Virus record (IMG/VR): IMGVR_UViG_3300044701_003269
Location: 1 to 64,000 of that record
Origin: a virus
DNA length: 64,000 nt
Strand: one strand, 5' to 3'
Both the position numbers and the translations under genes were made by a program. Each line of letters begins with the position of its first letter. Position 1 is the stretch's first letter. The notes beneath the pieces are model-generated. The model made no database searches. It was given only the letters and a program-made list of their open reading frames with translations, and was not told the DNA's origin. Positions 8,483 through 15,355 of this stretch are shown here, piece by piece.

Positions 8483-10195
8483 ATGCCTTATCCTGTTACT
8501 TTAGAAGATTTGCTAAGTCAAAAGACCTCATTATCTTCAAGTTCCGAAGATTCAGTTTTAGATGTAAAGTCTCCATATGTTATTTTTGTCGGCAATGAAG
8601 GATCTGAAAAACTTGAGAGTAAGATACAATCAATGCTTAGTGATGTTGGTGTAGATTCGGCACCAACTAAAGTTTTTTCTGAACTTAATGGATTCACAGT
8701 AGATATTACAGAGTCTCAAGCAGAACAACTAAAGGGTGTCGGTGGTGTAAAAAGTATTGAAAAAGATTTACCTGTTTTCTTTGAGTCTCCTGTTGCCGAG
8801 GCACTAAAGTCAAGGTCAAGGTCTAAGTTAAAAACAAAAGTCACAACATCTTCGTTGTCAAGTTACAATGATGGTTTTGCTGGCACTGGAGAATATCTCC
8901 CTTGGGGAGTTCGTGCTGTATGGCAGGGGCAAGATGTTTCTACAAAAGGAAACTTTGCGAGTGATAGTTATGTTTTTGTTATTGATACAGGTGTATCAAA
9001 TACAACTGGGGATTTAAACTTAGCATCTAATAGTACTTGGCACCGCAGTTGGATTCCTGGAGCAACTCCATTTACTGATGATGACGGACACGGAACACAC
9101 GTAGCGGGCACTGTTGCTGCTTTGGCAAATGGTATTGGAGTTGTTGGAGTTGCTCCAGGAGCTCAAGTAGTTTCACTGAAGGTATTTGATAGTATTGGTA
9201 GTGGGGCAAGTTATTCAACAATTATAGATGCTATCAATTACGCTGTATCAGTAATTAATACTAACGGTTTAGATAAGAATAAAGTTGTAATCAATATGAG
9301 TCTGGGTGGACCCTTCAGTTCATCTCTAGACAGTGCGGTTAGAAATGCCGCAAATCAAGGAATTAAGTTTGCCATTGCTGCTGGAAATAGTGGTTCTGAT
9401 GCTGATGGTTTCTCTCCTGCTTCTGCTGGGGACAATCCAAATGTCTTTACTGTTTCTGCTGTAGATAAGAACTATAATATGACATCCTGGTCCAACTGGG
9501 ATGGAAATGACAGCGTTGACGATGTTGATGTTGCTGCCCCAGGAGCAGGTGTTCTTTCACTCTATCGTGGTGGACTTTCATACCTAAGCGGAACCTCTAT
9601 GGCCGCGCCACACGTTGCTGGATTATTGTTAGCAGGTGGGGTTACTCGTGGAAGTCTTGTTAATCCTTATTACACTGGCACGGCTGACCCATTCGCTGTT
9701 GCTTCAAACACAACATCCACACCAACTCCTACCCCTAGTCCAACTCCAGTTGTTGATAAAGATTTAGTACTTTGGGGTACAACTAGAAGTGATGTAATCA
9801 CAGGTGCTGGGGGTAATGATCGTCTTAGTGGAGTTCTTGCTTCTGGCACTAGTTCTTTTGCTATGGGTGGAGGACAAATTGATGAGATTACCGGTCTTGC
9901 TGGGTCTGATGTATTTGTTTTAGGTGACAGTCGTGGAGTATTCTATAATGATAGAAACTCACGTACTACTGGTACTTCAGACTATGCCTATATTAAAGAT
10001 TTCAAATCTGGTGAAGATAAACTACAACTTCGTAATTCAAATTATTTCCTTGCCTCTTCTAATGGAAACTTATTTTTGTATTGGGATTCTAACTATAATG
10101 GCACTTTCCAAACAAGCGGCCGTAGCCAAGACGAACTGATTGCTGTACTGGGTGGTGTGTCTACATTAACTAACAATGATGTAACTTTCGTGTAA
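8483..10195 (+). CDS. Subtilisin-like serine protease with I9-like propeptide and calcium-binding-like C-terminus
   Basis: The 570-aa product is an S8-family protease. The triad is complete: Asp168 in VIDTG, His203 in DGHGTHVAGT, Ser372 in GTSMAAP, with oxyanion Asn302 in AGNSG. Residues about 30-100 look like an inhibitor I9 propeptide. A Thr/Pro linker (about 410-425) leads to a C-terminal domain (about 428-570) with WGTTRSDVITGAGGNDRLSG and GLAGSDVFVLG, like secreted cyanobacterial RTX-type domains. No signal peptide is evident. It is flanked by terminators and so is its own unit, likely late. A role in virion maturation, host envelope attack or host protein turnover is open. Confidence 0.93.
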   Translation: MPYPVTLEDLLSQKTSLSSSSEDSVLDVKSPYVIFVGNEGSEKLESKIQSMLSDVGVDSAPTKVFSELNGFTVDITESQAEQLKGVGGVKSIEKDLPVFFESPVAEALKSRSRSKLKTKVTTSSLSSYNDGFAGTGEYLPWGVRAVWQGQDVSTKGNFASDSYVFVIDTGVSNTTGDLNLASNSTWHRSWIPGATPFTDDDGHGTHVAGTVAALANGIGVVGVAPGAQVVSLKVFDSIGSGASYSTIIDAINYAVSVINTNGLDKNKVVINMSLGGPFSSSLDSAVRNAANQGIKFAIAAGNSGSDADGFSPASAGDNPNVFTVSAVDKNYNMTSWSNWDGNDSVDDVDVAAPGAGVLSLYRGGLSYLSGTSMAAPHVAGLLLAGGVTRGSLVNPYYTGTADPFAVASNTTSTPTPTPSPTPVVDKDLVLWGTTRSDVITGAGGNDRLSGVLASGTSSFAMGGGQIDEITGLAGSDVFVLGDSRGVFYNDRNSRTTGTSDYAYIKDFKSGEDKLQLRNSNYFLASSNGNLFLYWDSNYNGTFQTSGRSQDELIAVLGGVSTLTNNDVTFV

Positions 10196-10219
10196 TAATA
10201 TAATAAAACTTTATAGATA

Positions 10220-10243
10220 GGGGAGACAACCTCCCCATTTTTT
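10220..10243 (+). terminator. Rho-independent terminator abutting the next ATG
   Basis: GGGGAG (10220-10225) pairs with CTCCCC (10231-10236), followed by A and six T. The next gene's ATG starts at the base after the T run. Confidence 0.85.
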
Positions 10244-10405
10244 ATGCCTAAGAATCAACTGACTAAAGACGAAATAAAAGTTCGTGTCTTAAAATTAAAA
10301 GACCAATTGTATAAGGACCACGTTAGACCAGAAATGGATATGAAAGGACTAGCCCATAAATATCTCAACGATGTCCTTGATATAATTGATGAGTACAGAT
10401 ATTGA
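10244..10405 (+). CDS. Small conserved cyanophage protein, 53 aa
   Basis: The ATG follows the terminator T tract immediately. The helical, charged product (MPKNQLTKDEIKVRVLKLK at the N-terminus) resembles a short family I recall from many cyanophages. Function unknown. It overlaps the next gene by 17 bases. Confidence 0.65.
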   Translation: MPKNQLTKDEIKVRVLKLKDQLYKDHVRPEMDMKGLAHKYLNDVLDIIDEYRY

Positions 10406-10832
10406 CTATGAAAACCCTTGGATGTATAATGAGGTTCCTTTTACCAGTGCTGATATTGGGGACAACTTTGGGTTTGTTTATCTCATTACCAATAAGCTCA
10501 ACTCAAGACAATACATTGGTAGAAAATATTTTTGGTCGTTCAGAACGCCAAAAGGTAAAAAACGAAAAGTAAAATCTGAATCTGATTGGAAAAACTATTA
10601 TGGGTCCTGTCCGGAACTTAAAGAAGACATTATCAAAACTGGTAGACAAAATTTTAGTCGAACTATCTTATCATTACATAAAACAAAGGGCAAAACAAAC
10701 TTTGAGGAGACCAGACGACTCTTCACCCACAATGTCCTCACAGAAGCCCTTGACAACGGAGACCCCGCCTTCTACAATAGCAACATCCTCAACAGGTACT
10801 TCCGAAAAGATTATTATGGAAACACAGATTGA
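10389..10832 (+). CDS. GIY-YIG-like putative endonuclease
   Basis: The 147-aa product has a GIY-YIG-like N-terminal signature (FVYLITN then QYIGRKYFW), followed by a basic stretch and a conserved-type SDWKNYYGS. This resembles a cyanophage protein often labelled as a putative endonuclease; catalytic Arg and Glu cannot be assigned with confidence. ATG 10389 is used. It overlaps both neighbours by 17 bases. Confidence 0.65.
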   Translation: MSTDIDYENPWMYNEVPFTSADIGDNFGFVYLITNKLNSRQYIGRKYFWSFRTPKGKKRKVKSESDWKNYYGSCPELKEDIIKTGRQNFSRTILSLHKTKGKTNFEETRRLFTHNVLTEALDNGDPAFYNSNILNRYFRKDYYGNTD

Positions 10833-11034
10833 AAGTGAACCTGTGGCACAAGTTCGTGAATGGGCTGTTGAAAAAATCCAACTTCTTCACGATGCAGATA
10901 GGCATAAGAATGCTAAAGCACTTGCAGCAGAGTTTGATGAATGGATTAATATTCCTGATGGTGTAGAGGAACTTGATTATCTCTGTTTAGAAGATCAAGA
11001 TTGGACTGACGAACAAGAGATTGATGTTCGGTAA
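10816..11034 (+). CDS. Acidic small protein, 72 aa
   Basis: The start at ATG 10816 overlaps the preceding gene; a longer frame exists upstream, but that part is low-complexity and overlaps the other gene. The product is strongly acidic and helical with no known domain. It ends just before a strong promoter. Confidence 0.55.
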   Translation: METQIESEPVAQVREWAVEKIQLLHDADRHKNAKALAAEFDEWINIPDGVEELDYLCLEDQDWTDEQEIDVR

Positions 11035-11043
11035 ACCAACTTC

Positions 11044-11072
11044 TTGACAAATCCTAAATATTCACTTATAAT
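11044..11072 (+). promoter_or_regulatory. Consensus sigma70 promoter (TTGACA-17-TATAAT)
   Basis: Both hexamers are perfect and the spacer is 17 bases. The predicted start (about 11079) falls on the left arm of the following hairpin. Confidence 0.85.
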
Positions 11073-11075
11073 GTT

Positions 11076-11106
11076 AAGATTCACAACTATGTGAATCTTT
11101 TTTTAT
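11076..11106 (+). terminator. Terminator-like hairpin at a promoter start site
   Basis: Arms AAGATTCAC (11076-11084) and GTGAATCTT (11091-11099) are perfect and a T run follows. For upstream transcription it is a terminator; for the promoter just before it, it would be the 5' end of the RNA. Confidence 0.75.
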
Positions 11107-11202
11107 TATGAGATTTTGAGTGTGATTTAGAGCCGTGGGCGCTGCCCCTGAGAAGGGGAACTTCTCCTTTGCCTATACGGATGTAGAGTTCAATTAAATT
11201 TA
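11107..11202 (+). other. GC-richer leader with alternative hairpins before the lysozyme-like gene
   Basis: The segment holds two mutually exclusive hairpins: CCCC (11145-11148) with GGGG (11155-11158), or GAGAAG (11150-11155) with CTTCTC (11161-11166). A 20-codon frame from GTG 11135 to TAA 11197 also lies here. It may be a regulatory leader or a tiny gene; neither can be decided by eye. Confidence 0.35.
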
Positions 11203-11868
11203 GTGCAAAATTTCTTTACAGTAGCCCTGCCCCTTCTGGCAACGGTTACAACCAACGCGGCATCACTGCCATTCGTCAACTACAAGATGCAAGGTCCGCC
11301 CCCTCCAGTTCCTGGACAAGCACCTTTCTCTATCGTTAAAGAATTTGACCTTGTAGATGAAAAGAAGACAGCAATCCGAGAGGTTGCATTACCAAAGCCA
11401 AAAGAAAAAAGGCTAATTTGTAAAGGGTGTAATGAACATGAGAATGCTACCCTGGCATTTTTCCAGGAACGTGGTATTAAAGACAGAAACGCCCTTGCTA
11501 CCATCATGGGTAATATTCGTCAGGAATCAACTTTTGTTCCTAACATTTGTGAAGGTGGTAGTAGAACCAGTTGGAGTAACTGCGGTGGCGGTTACGGACT
11601 GATTCAATGGACATCTGCCAACAGATATTATGGATTGGGTGATTTTGCTAAGAAGTATGGTGGTTCTCCATCATCACTTCACACGCAACTTCGTTATCTA
11701 ACAAATGAAGTCCAATGGCAACAGATCGAAGACAGGATGAAAACTCCTGGCAAGTCTATCAATCGTTACATGGACTATGCGTATAGTTGGATTGGTTGGG
11801 GCCATCATGGTGCCCGCACTTCGTATGCTCATGATTATGCGTCCCGACTGATTACGGTAGAAGTTTGA
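11203..11868 (+). CDS. Lysozyme-like protein (Phage_lysozyme2 type) with signal peptide
   Basis: Residues 1-20 form a plausible export signal (hydrophobic core TVALPLLATV, Ala-rich end). Residues about 78-221 match the phage tail-lysozyme family pattern: an early Glu in NIRQEST, then GYGLIQWTS and a C-terminal HHGARTSYAHDYASRLI. It should act on peptidoglycan in the periplasm. The start is GTG 11203 without a clear ribosome binding site; ATG 11287 would remove the signal. A Pro-rich linker follows the signal. Confidence 0.75.
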   Translation: MQNFFTVALPLLATVTTNAASLPFVNYKMQGPPPPVPGQAPFSIVKEFDLVDEKKTAIREVALPKPKEKRLICKGCNEHENATLAFFQERGIKDRNALATIMGNIRQESTFVPNICEGGSRTSWSNCGGGYGLIQWTSANRYYGLGDFAKKYGGSPSSLHTQLRYLTNEVQWQQIEDRMKTPGKSINRYMDYAYSWIGWGHHGARTSYAHDYASRLITVEV

Positions 11869-11900
11869 TACAATAAAATATAACAACTGAATAATAAATA

Positions 11901-11930
11901 GAGGAGAGCGGTTGCTACTCCTCTTTTTTT
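11901..11930 (+). terminator. Terminator between late-type box and next ATG
   Basis: GAGGAG-AGC pairs with GCT-(A)-CTCCTC around a GGTT loop, followed by seven T, and the next ATG starts at 11931. AATAAATA (11893-11900) immediately precedes the stem. Confidence 0.82.
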
Positions 11931-12350
11931 ATGTTTAATTTTAACTTCGGTAAGAAGAGACCAGATAAGAAGCAGTTAATCATTATAAGCGCCATACTCA
12001 GTGCTATCGTAGCAACCCTTTCCCAATGCACTGGAGTGTCCCCAGAGCGTCTCTGGGACCTCCTAGACGAGGTGCAAAGGGAGTTCTTCCCACAGACCAT
12101 AATCAACGATGTCCTGCTCCAAGACCCAGGAGTAGTGGATAGAAGAGTTGAGAGGGATGTGGATAAAGCAATCAGAGAATATGAGGCCTTGACAAGGGAC
12201 TCCGAACCACCTAGGATACCTTTGCCCAGGTTGATTGAAAAGGCTCCAGATGAAGCTTTATGTTACTCAGAAGACTGTAAGAAACTTGGAGGTGAAATGA
12301 GATTATGTGCTCCATGGGTTGACAGTTGTAAGGAAGAGGATGTAAAATAG
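11931..12350 (+). CDS. Membrane-anchored protein, 139 aa
   Basis: An N-terminal basic start and one hydrophobic segment (about residues 15-32, IIISAILSAIVATLSQC) suggest an anchor; LSQC resembles a lipobox but sits after a long segment. The C-terminal part has several cysteines. It lies between the lysozyme-like gene and the tRNAs. A spanin-like role is possible but unsupported. Confidence 0.55.
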   Translation: MFNFNFGKKRPDKKQLIIISAILSAIVATLSQCTGVSPERLWDLLDEVQREFFPQTIINDVLLQDPGVVDRRVERDVDKAIREYEALTRDSEPPRIPLPRLIEKAPDEALCYSEDCKKLGGEMRLCAPWVDSCKEEDVK

Positions 12351-12358
12351 AATACATC

Positions 12359-12440
12359 GGGTAGGTGTCCGAGTGGTTAATGGAGGCGGACTGTAAATCC
12401 GCTGGCTCTGCCTACGGGGGTTCAAATCCCTCCCTGCCCA
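12359..12440 (+). tRNA. tRNA-Tyr(GTA)
   Basis: The acceptor GGGTAGG pairs with CCTGCCC. The anticodon loop CTGTAAA gives GTA, and a long variable arm is present, as expected for bacterial tRNA-Tyr. Confidence 0.92.
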
Positions 12441-12442
12441 CC

Positions 12443-12471
12443 TTGACAATCAAATCCTTAACTGATATGAT
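12443..12471 (+). promoter_or_regulatory. Promoter inside an inverted repeat, before tRNA-Arg
   Basis: TTGACA and TATGAT are separated by 17 bases. GACAATCA (12445-12452) and TGATTGTC (12468-12475) are perfect inverted arms that overlap both hexamers. Confidence 0.8.
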
Positions 12472-12479
12472 TGTCCCAT

Positions 12480-12553
<74 letters not shown>

Positions 12554-12557
12554 CCTT

Positions 12558-12639
12558 GTCGTTGTGGCGGAATTGGTAGACGCGCTGGGTTTAGGTTCCA
12601 GTAGATTAATCTGTGAAGGTTCAAGTCCTTTCAACGACA
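12558..12639 (+). tRNA. tRNA-Leu(TAG)
   Basis: Acceptor GTCGTTG pairs with CAACGAC. The loop TTTAGGT gives TAG and a class II variable arm is present. Confidence 0.88.
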
Positions 12640-12640
12640 C

Positions 12641-12669
12641 TTGACAATCAAACTAAAATAGTTTATGAT
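12641..12669 (+). promoter_or_regulatory. Second inverted-repeat promoter, before tRNA-Gly
   Basis: TTGACA and TATGAT at 17-base spacing; the arms GACAATCA (12643-12650) and TGATTGTC (12666-12673) are identical to those at 12445 and 12468. Confidence 0.8.
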
Positions 12670-12678
12670 TGTCTCAAT

Positions 12679-12749
12679 GCGAAATTGGTGTAGTGGTAAC
12701 ATCCCATCCTTCCAAGTTGGTGTCACGGGTTCGAATCCCGTATTTCGCT
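12679..12749 (+). tRNA. tRNA-Gly(TCC)
   Basis: Acceptor GCGAAAT pairs with ATTTCGC; anticodon loop CTTCCAA gives TCC. One mismatch is visible in the anticodon stem. Confidence 0.88.
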
Positions 12750-12751
12750 CT

Positions 12752-12765
12752 GAACCTTAAGGTTC
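12752..12765 (+). other. 14-bp perfect palindrome between tRNAs
   Basis: GAACCTTAAGGTTC reads the same on both strands. It lies between tRNA-Gly and tRNA-Asn and may be a processing hairpin or a protein site. Confidence 0.5.
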
Positions 12766-12769
12766 TTAT

Positions 12770-12841
12770 TCCCCTGTGGCGCAGCGGTAGCGCAGTTGAC
12801 TGTTAATCAATGGGTCGCAAGTTCGAATCTTGCCGGGGGAG
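12770..12841 (+). tRNA. tRNA-Asn(GTT)
   Basis: Acceptor TCCCCTG pairs with CGGGGGA (one G-U). Anticodon loop CTGTTAA gives GTT. Confidence 0.92.
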
Positions 12842-12845
12842 CCTA

Positions 12846-12917
12846 GGGCGATTAGCGCAGTGGTAGCGCACCTCCTTTACACGGAGAGGGTCGGGGGTTC
12901 GAATCCCTCATCGCCCA
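12846..12917 (+). tRNA. tRNA-Val(TAC)
   Basis: Acceptor GGGCGAT pairs with ATCGCCC. Anticodon loop TTTACAC gives TAC, with one mismatch at the outer end of the anticodon stem. Confidence 0.9.
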
Positions 12918-12945
12918 CTTTCATAAATACTTACAAAAAAGTATA

Positions 12946-13380
12946 ATGGAAACACTATATAAGTTATTATCAGATACTCAAGCAAGTCTTTTTGTATTGT
13001 TTCAAAAGACTTGGATATATCATTGGAACGTAGTTGGTCCTAACTTTAAAGAGTTCCACGATTTATTTGGTGCTCATTATGAAGCAATGTTCGAACAGAT
13101 TGACCGTCTGACCGAGCATATGAGATATCTAAATATTAAACCAGTTCCTACTTTAACAAGAATTACTGAGGTATCTCACGTTGAAGAGGCAAATAGTTCT
13201 CTAGATGCTATGGGAATGGTGAATGACCTAATTAAGTGTCACGAAAAGATTATAGAACTTCTAACTCAAGTATCAGAAGAAGCTGAGAACCAGAAATCAA
13301 AAGGAACAATTAACCTTGTTGATGATTTAAATGAAGAACACGGCAAATTTATCTGGATGTTAAGGTCATTTACACAATGA
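12946..13380 (+). CDS. dps: Dps-family ferritin-like protein
   Basis: The 144-aa product matches Dps, which oxidises and stores iron and protects DNA from peroxide. The ferroxidase residues have the canonical spacing: His26, His38, Asp53 and Glu57 in YHWNVVGPNF...HDLF...EQIDRLTEHMR. The length is slightly short for the family. A CATAAATA late-type box at 12922-12929 precedes it. It sits within the tRNA cluster. Confidence 0.88.
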   Translation: METLYKLLSDTQASLFVLFQKTWIYHWNVVGPNFKEFHDLFGAHYEAMFEQIDRLTEHMRYLNIKPVPTLTRITEVSHVEEANSSLDAMGMVNDLIKCHEKIIELLTQVSEEAENQKSKGTINLVDDLNEEHGKFIWMLRSFTQ

Positions 13381-13395
13381 CAGGATTTATGAATT

Positions 13396-13641
13396 ATGAT
13401 TATAGTAAGATGCAGAGATTGCAACAGAGAATTAACTGGCACAAATAAAACTCAAGTTTGTGGTTGTCCTAATATGATGACCGTTAAAGGTGATAGTGTT
13501 TCGGCTGTTGACTTAAGTAGAGTAGTTATGGTAAACTCTACACAGAAAGAACAAAAGAACGTTCTAACTTCTCAAGATATTGCCTGGCAAGAGGCAAGAA
13601 GACAACGTAAAGTTCGTAGGTTAGACTTCGAAATTCGTTGA
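13396..13641 (+). CDS. Small zinc-ribbon-like protein, 81 aa
   Basis: Four cysteines near the N-terminus (CRDC and VCGC) form a likely zinc knuckle; the rest is basic and helical. A weak AGGA lies 10 bases before the ATG. Similar short proteins occur in cyanophages and cyanobacteria, from memory. Function unknown. Confidence 0.6.
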   Translation: MIIVRCRDCNRELTGTNKTQVCGCPNMMTVKGDSVSAVDLSRVVMVNSTQKEQKNVLTSQDIAWQEARRQRKVRRLDFEIR

Positions 13642-13651
13642 ACTTAATATT

Positions 13652-13736
13652 GGAAAGGTGGTCGAGTGGTTGAAGGCTCCAGTCTTGAAAACTGGCGATG
13701 TGCGAGCATCCGTGGGTTCGAATCCCACCCTTTCCG
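13652..13736 (+). tRNA. tRNA-Ser(TGA)
   Basis: Acceptor GGAAAGG pairs with CCTTTCC; anticodon stem-loop CCAGT-CTTGAAA-ACTGG gives TGA, with a long variable arm. Confidence 0.93.
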
Positions 13737-13807
13737 TTTCATATGATACCAATTTAATATTTTATTTGGTTTTCTGTATCGTAGTGTTACAAAACGCTGA
13801 CATTTTG

Positions 13808-13840
13808 TTGACTTTGAAATGTCTGTGATTAGTATATAAT
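13808..13840 (+). promoter_or_regulatory. Possible promoter with irregular spacing
   Basis: A TATAAT (13835-13840) lies 21 bases after TTGACT, or 15 after TTGAAA. This breaks the 17-base rule of the other promoters, so it is weaker. Confidence 0.35.
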
Positions 13841-13859
13841 AGTAATACGTTTCACAGAA

Positions 13860-14009
13860 ATGGACCAACATACTTACGAAAATTGGGTCCGTATTAAAGC
13901 AACTTTTGAGGAATCTGGTAATACTGATAATATGTTCTATAAGAGAGCAGTTCAGATAGTTAAAACCAGAATAGACCCTCTCGCAAAATTTTTGGGAGAT
14001 GAGAAGTGA
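13860..14009 (+). CDS. Small conserved cyanophage protein, 49 aa
   Basis: The product contains TDNMFYKRA, a pattern I recall from a short family in many cyanophages. Its TGA overlaps the next ATG (TGATG). Function unknown. It opens the chain of tiny overlapping genes up to 14770. Confidence 0.65.
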   Translation: MDQHTYENWVRIKATFEESGNTDNMFYKRAVQIVKTRIDPLAKFLGDEK

Positions 14010-14209
14010 TGGAACCACACGATGAATTTATTACAAGAACTGAAGTGCAGGAGATGATTGATGATGCCATACGAAGACATAATCGTAATGCTTCGATTAT
14101 TTCAATGTGTGTTGGTTGGGTTGTTCTTGCTCTTTTTGCTGAAGGTCTTCTTCGACTCATTGGAGTAATACCACCAGTATTCCCATGGCTAGACATTACC
14201 CTGAAATAA
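14009..14209 (+). CDS. Single-span membrane protein, 66 aa
   Basis: The ATG overlaps the upstream stop. Residues about 29-52 (SIISMCVGWVVLALFAEGLL) form one membrane segment after a charged N-terminus. It overlaps the next gene by 25 bases. Function unknown. Confidence 0.6.
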   Translation: MEPHDEFITRTEVQEMIDDAIRRHNRNASIISMCVGWVVLALFAEGLLRLIGVIPPVFPWLDITLK

Positions 14210-14364
14210 TAGGAATTGTTTTCCTGTTGGTTTTTGCTGCCACTATGTTCTATCAAGGAACGTGTATTATGCGAGGGCAGCGTGGATATTCTCTTCGTGA
14301 TTATCTCAAACAAGATAGTGAGAACATGCGTAAACGAATAGAAGAACTACTCAAGGATAAATGA
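14185..14364 (+). CDS. Single-span membrane protein, 59 aa
   Basis: One hydrophobic segment (about residues 8-25, IIGIVFLLVFAATMF) is followed by a charged helical tail. Its stop overlaps the next start as ATGA. Confidence 0.6.
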   Translation: MARHYPEIIGIVFLLVFAATMFYQGTCIMRGQRGYSLRDYLKQDSENMRKRIEELLKDK

Positions 14365-14477
14365 TTGTTCTAACAGAAGAGGATTTAAAAGAACTGCAGC
14401 AAAGAGTTCTGCAGTTAAAAATGAATGAACTATTTGAGGAACCATCTACATACGAGGATGAAGATGACGACGACTGA
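14361..14477 (+). CDS. Acidic micro-protein, 38 aa
   Basis: It starts within an ATGA overlap. The product is a charged helix ending in a run of Asp and Glu. The end overlaps the next gene by 14 bases in another frame. Confidence 0.5.
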   Translation: MIVLTEEDLKELQQRVLQLKMNELFEEPSTYEDEDDDD

Positions 14478-14586
14478 TTGGCTTATATTCATTGAGTTCT
14501 TCTCTCACATCTTATACTTGTTTATTGCTTTTATGTGTGGGATAATTATTGGGTATATTGTTGGTTTTAGAGACGGAGGAATGTGA
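14464..14586 (+). CDS. Membrane micro-protein, 40 aa
   Basis: Nearly the whole length is hydrophobic (ILYLFIAFMCGIIIGYIVGF) and ends in RDGGM. Its TGA overlaps the next ATG. Confidence 0.5.
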   Translation: MTTTDWLIFIEFFSHILYLFIAFMCGIIIGYIVGFRDGGM

Positions 14587-14657
14587 TGTTTAAAACACTC
14601 TTGTTTTCCACTCTCATCTATGCTATACTGATGTTGTCTTGGATTTGTTCTCAATGA
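14586..14657 (+). CDS. Membrane micro-peptide, 23 aa
   Basis: The 23-residue hydrophobic peptide is bounded by TGATG at its start and overlaps the next ATG at its end. It is supported only by this coupling pattern. Confidence 0.4.
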   Translation: MFKTLLFSTLIYAILMLSWICSQ

Positions 14658-14770
14658 TTTTCCACATTGTAGAAACACTGGCAGCAAATCAATTCTTTCT
14701 CTTTCTATGTGGGATGGGGTTGACAGTTATTCCTTTTGCTGGTATTATGTTTATACATAGAGAGAAGTAA
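14654..14770 (+). CDS. Membrane micro-protein, 38 aa
   Basis: One hydrophobic span (FFLFLCGMGLTVIPFAGIMF) and a short charged end. The stop is directly followed by tRNA-Pro at 14771. Confidence 0.5.
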   Translation: MIFHIVETLAANQFFLFLCGMGLTVIPFAGIMFIHREK

Positions 14771-14844
14771 CGGGGTGTAGCGCAGCTTGGTAGCGCATCT
14801 GCTTTGGGAGCAGAGGGTCGCAGGTTCGAATCCTGTCACCCCGA
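14771..14844 (+). tRNA. tRNA-Pro(TGG)
   Basis: Acceptor CGGGGTG pairs with CACCCCG; anticodon stem-loop TCTGC-TTTGGGA-GCAGA gives TGG. It begins at the base after the upstream stop codon. Confidence 0.93.
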
Positions 14845-14861
14845 CTCATAAAAATCACTTT

Positions 14862-15089
14862 ATGAAAATGCAAGAACTAGAAGAACTTCAATCCTTTACA
14901 GTCAAAGAGTTTCAATCTGATTTTGATAATCTAATGCAAAGAGTAGAAAACGGTGAATCATTTATCATACGAGACGGAAATAATAGCGCAGTGATAGTTC
15001 CTTACAACGAAACCATAAGGTATGCAATAGAACCAGTTGTGGATTCGGAACTCATACGAATACACAAAGACCACGAAGAAGGTTCTTGA
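14862..15089 (+). CDS. Phd/YefM-like antitoxin-domain protein (no toxin neighbour)
   Basis: The 75-aa product follows the Phd/YefM pattern: FTVKEFQSDFDNLMQRVENGES then FIIRDGNNSAVIVPY. Such proteins normally repress their own operon and neutralise a toxin. No toxin is next to it, so it could counter a host toxin or act as a plain regulator. ATG 14862 is used; a longer frame upstream would run through the tRNA. Confidence 0.65.
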   Translation: MKMQELEELQSFTVKEFQSDFDNLMQRVENGESFIIRDGNNSAVIVPYNETIRYAIEPVVDSELIRIHKDHEEGS

Positions 15090-15114
15090 CACAGGGTTCT
15101 GAGTCCCCTATAAT
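15086..15114 (+). promoter_or_regulatory. Promoter before tRNA-Ile (TTGACA-17-TATAAT)
   Basis: Both hexamers are perfect with 17-base spacing; the predicted start is about 15121, just before tRNA-Ile. Confidence 0.85.
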
Positions 15115-15128
15115 AGATTCAGGTTCAA

Positions 15129-15203
15129 GGGACTGTCGCCTATGGGTTAAGGCCCACTGCTTATAACGGTGTGAACTGAGTTCAAGTCTCAGCAGTCCTA
15201 CCA
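15129..15203 (+). tRNA. tRNA-Ile(TAT), CCA encoded
   Basis: Acceptor GGGACTG pairs with CAGTCCT (first pair G-U). The loop CTTATAA gives TAT, which reads AUA. CCA is encoded at 15201-15203, unlike the other tRNAs here. Confidence 0.85.
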
Positions 15204-15206
15204 AAT

Positions 15207-15279
15207 GCTCCTTTAGCAATCTGGTGAATGCAGCGAACTCATAATTCGCCTGAGGCGTGTTCGATCCACGCAAGGAGCA
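15207..15279 (+). tRNA. tRNA-Met(CAT) type
   Basis: Acceptor GCTCCTT pairs with AAGGAGC; anticodon stem-loop GCGAA-CTCATAA-TTCGC gives CAT; T stem GCGTG pairs with CACGC. It could be elongator Met or a lysidine-modified Ile tRNA. Confidence 0.82.
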
Positions 15280-15304
15280 TAGGACAGAATCAACACTGTC
15301 CATC

Positions 15305-15333
15305 TTGACTTCTCCAAGTCAAACCCTTATAAT
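15305..15333 (+). promoter_or_regulatory. Promoter with -35 in a 7-bp hairpin
   Basis: TTGACT and TATAAT are 17 bases apart. TTGACTT (15305-15311) and AAGTCAA are perfect arms around a CTCC loop. It drives the genes from 15356. Confidence 0.8.
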
Positions 15334-15355
15334 ACTAAGGTCAACATTCAAAACA

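Noticed and set aside
10600-10815. N-terminal extension of the 72-aa protein at 10816
   Set aside because: The extension overlaps the GIY-YIG-like gene fully and is low-complexity; the conserved-looking part begins at ATG 10816.
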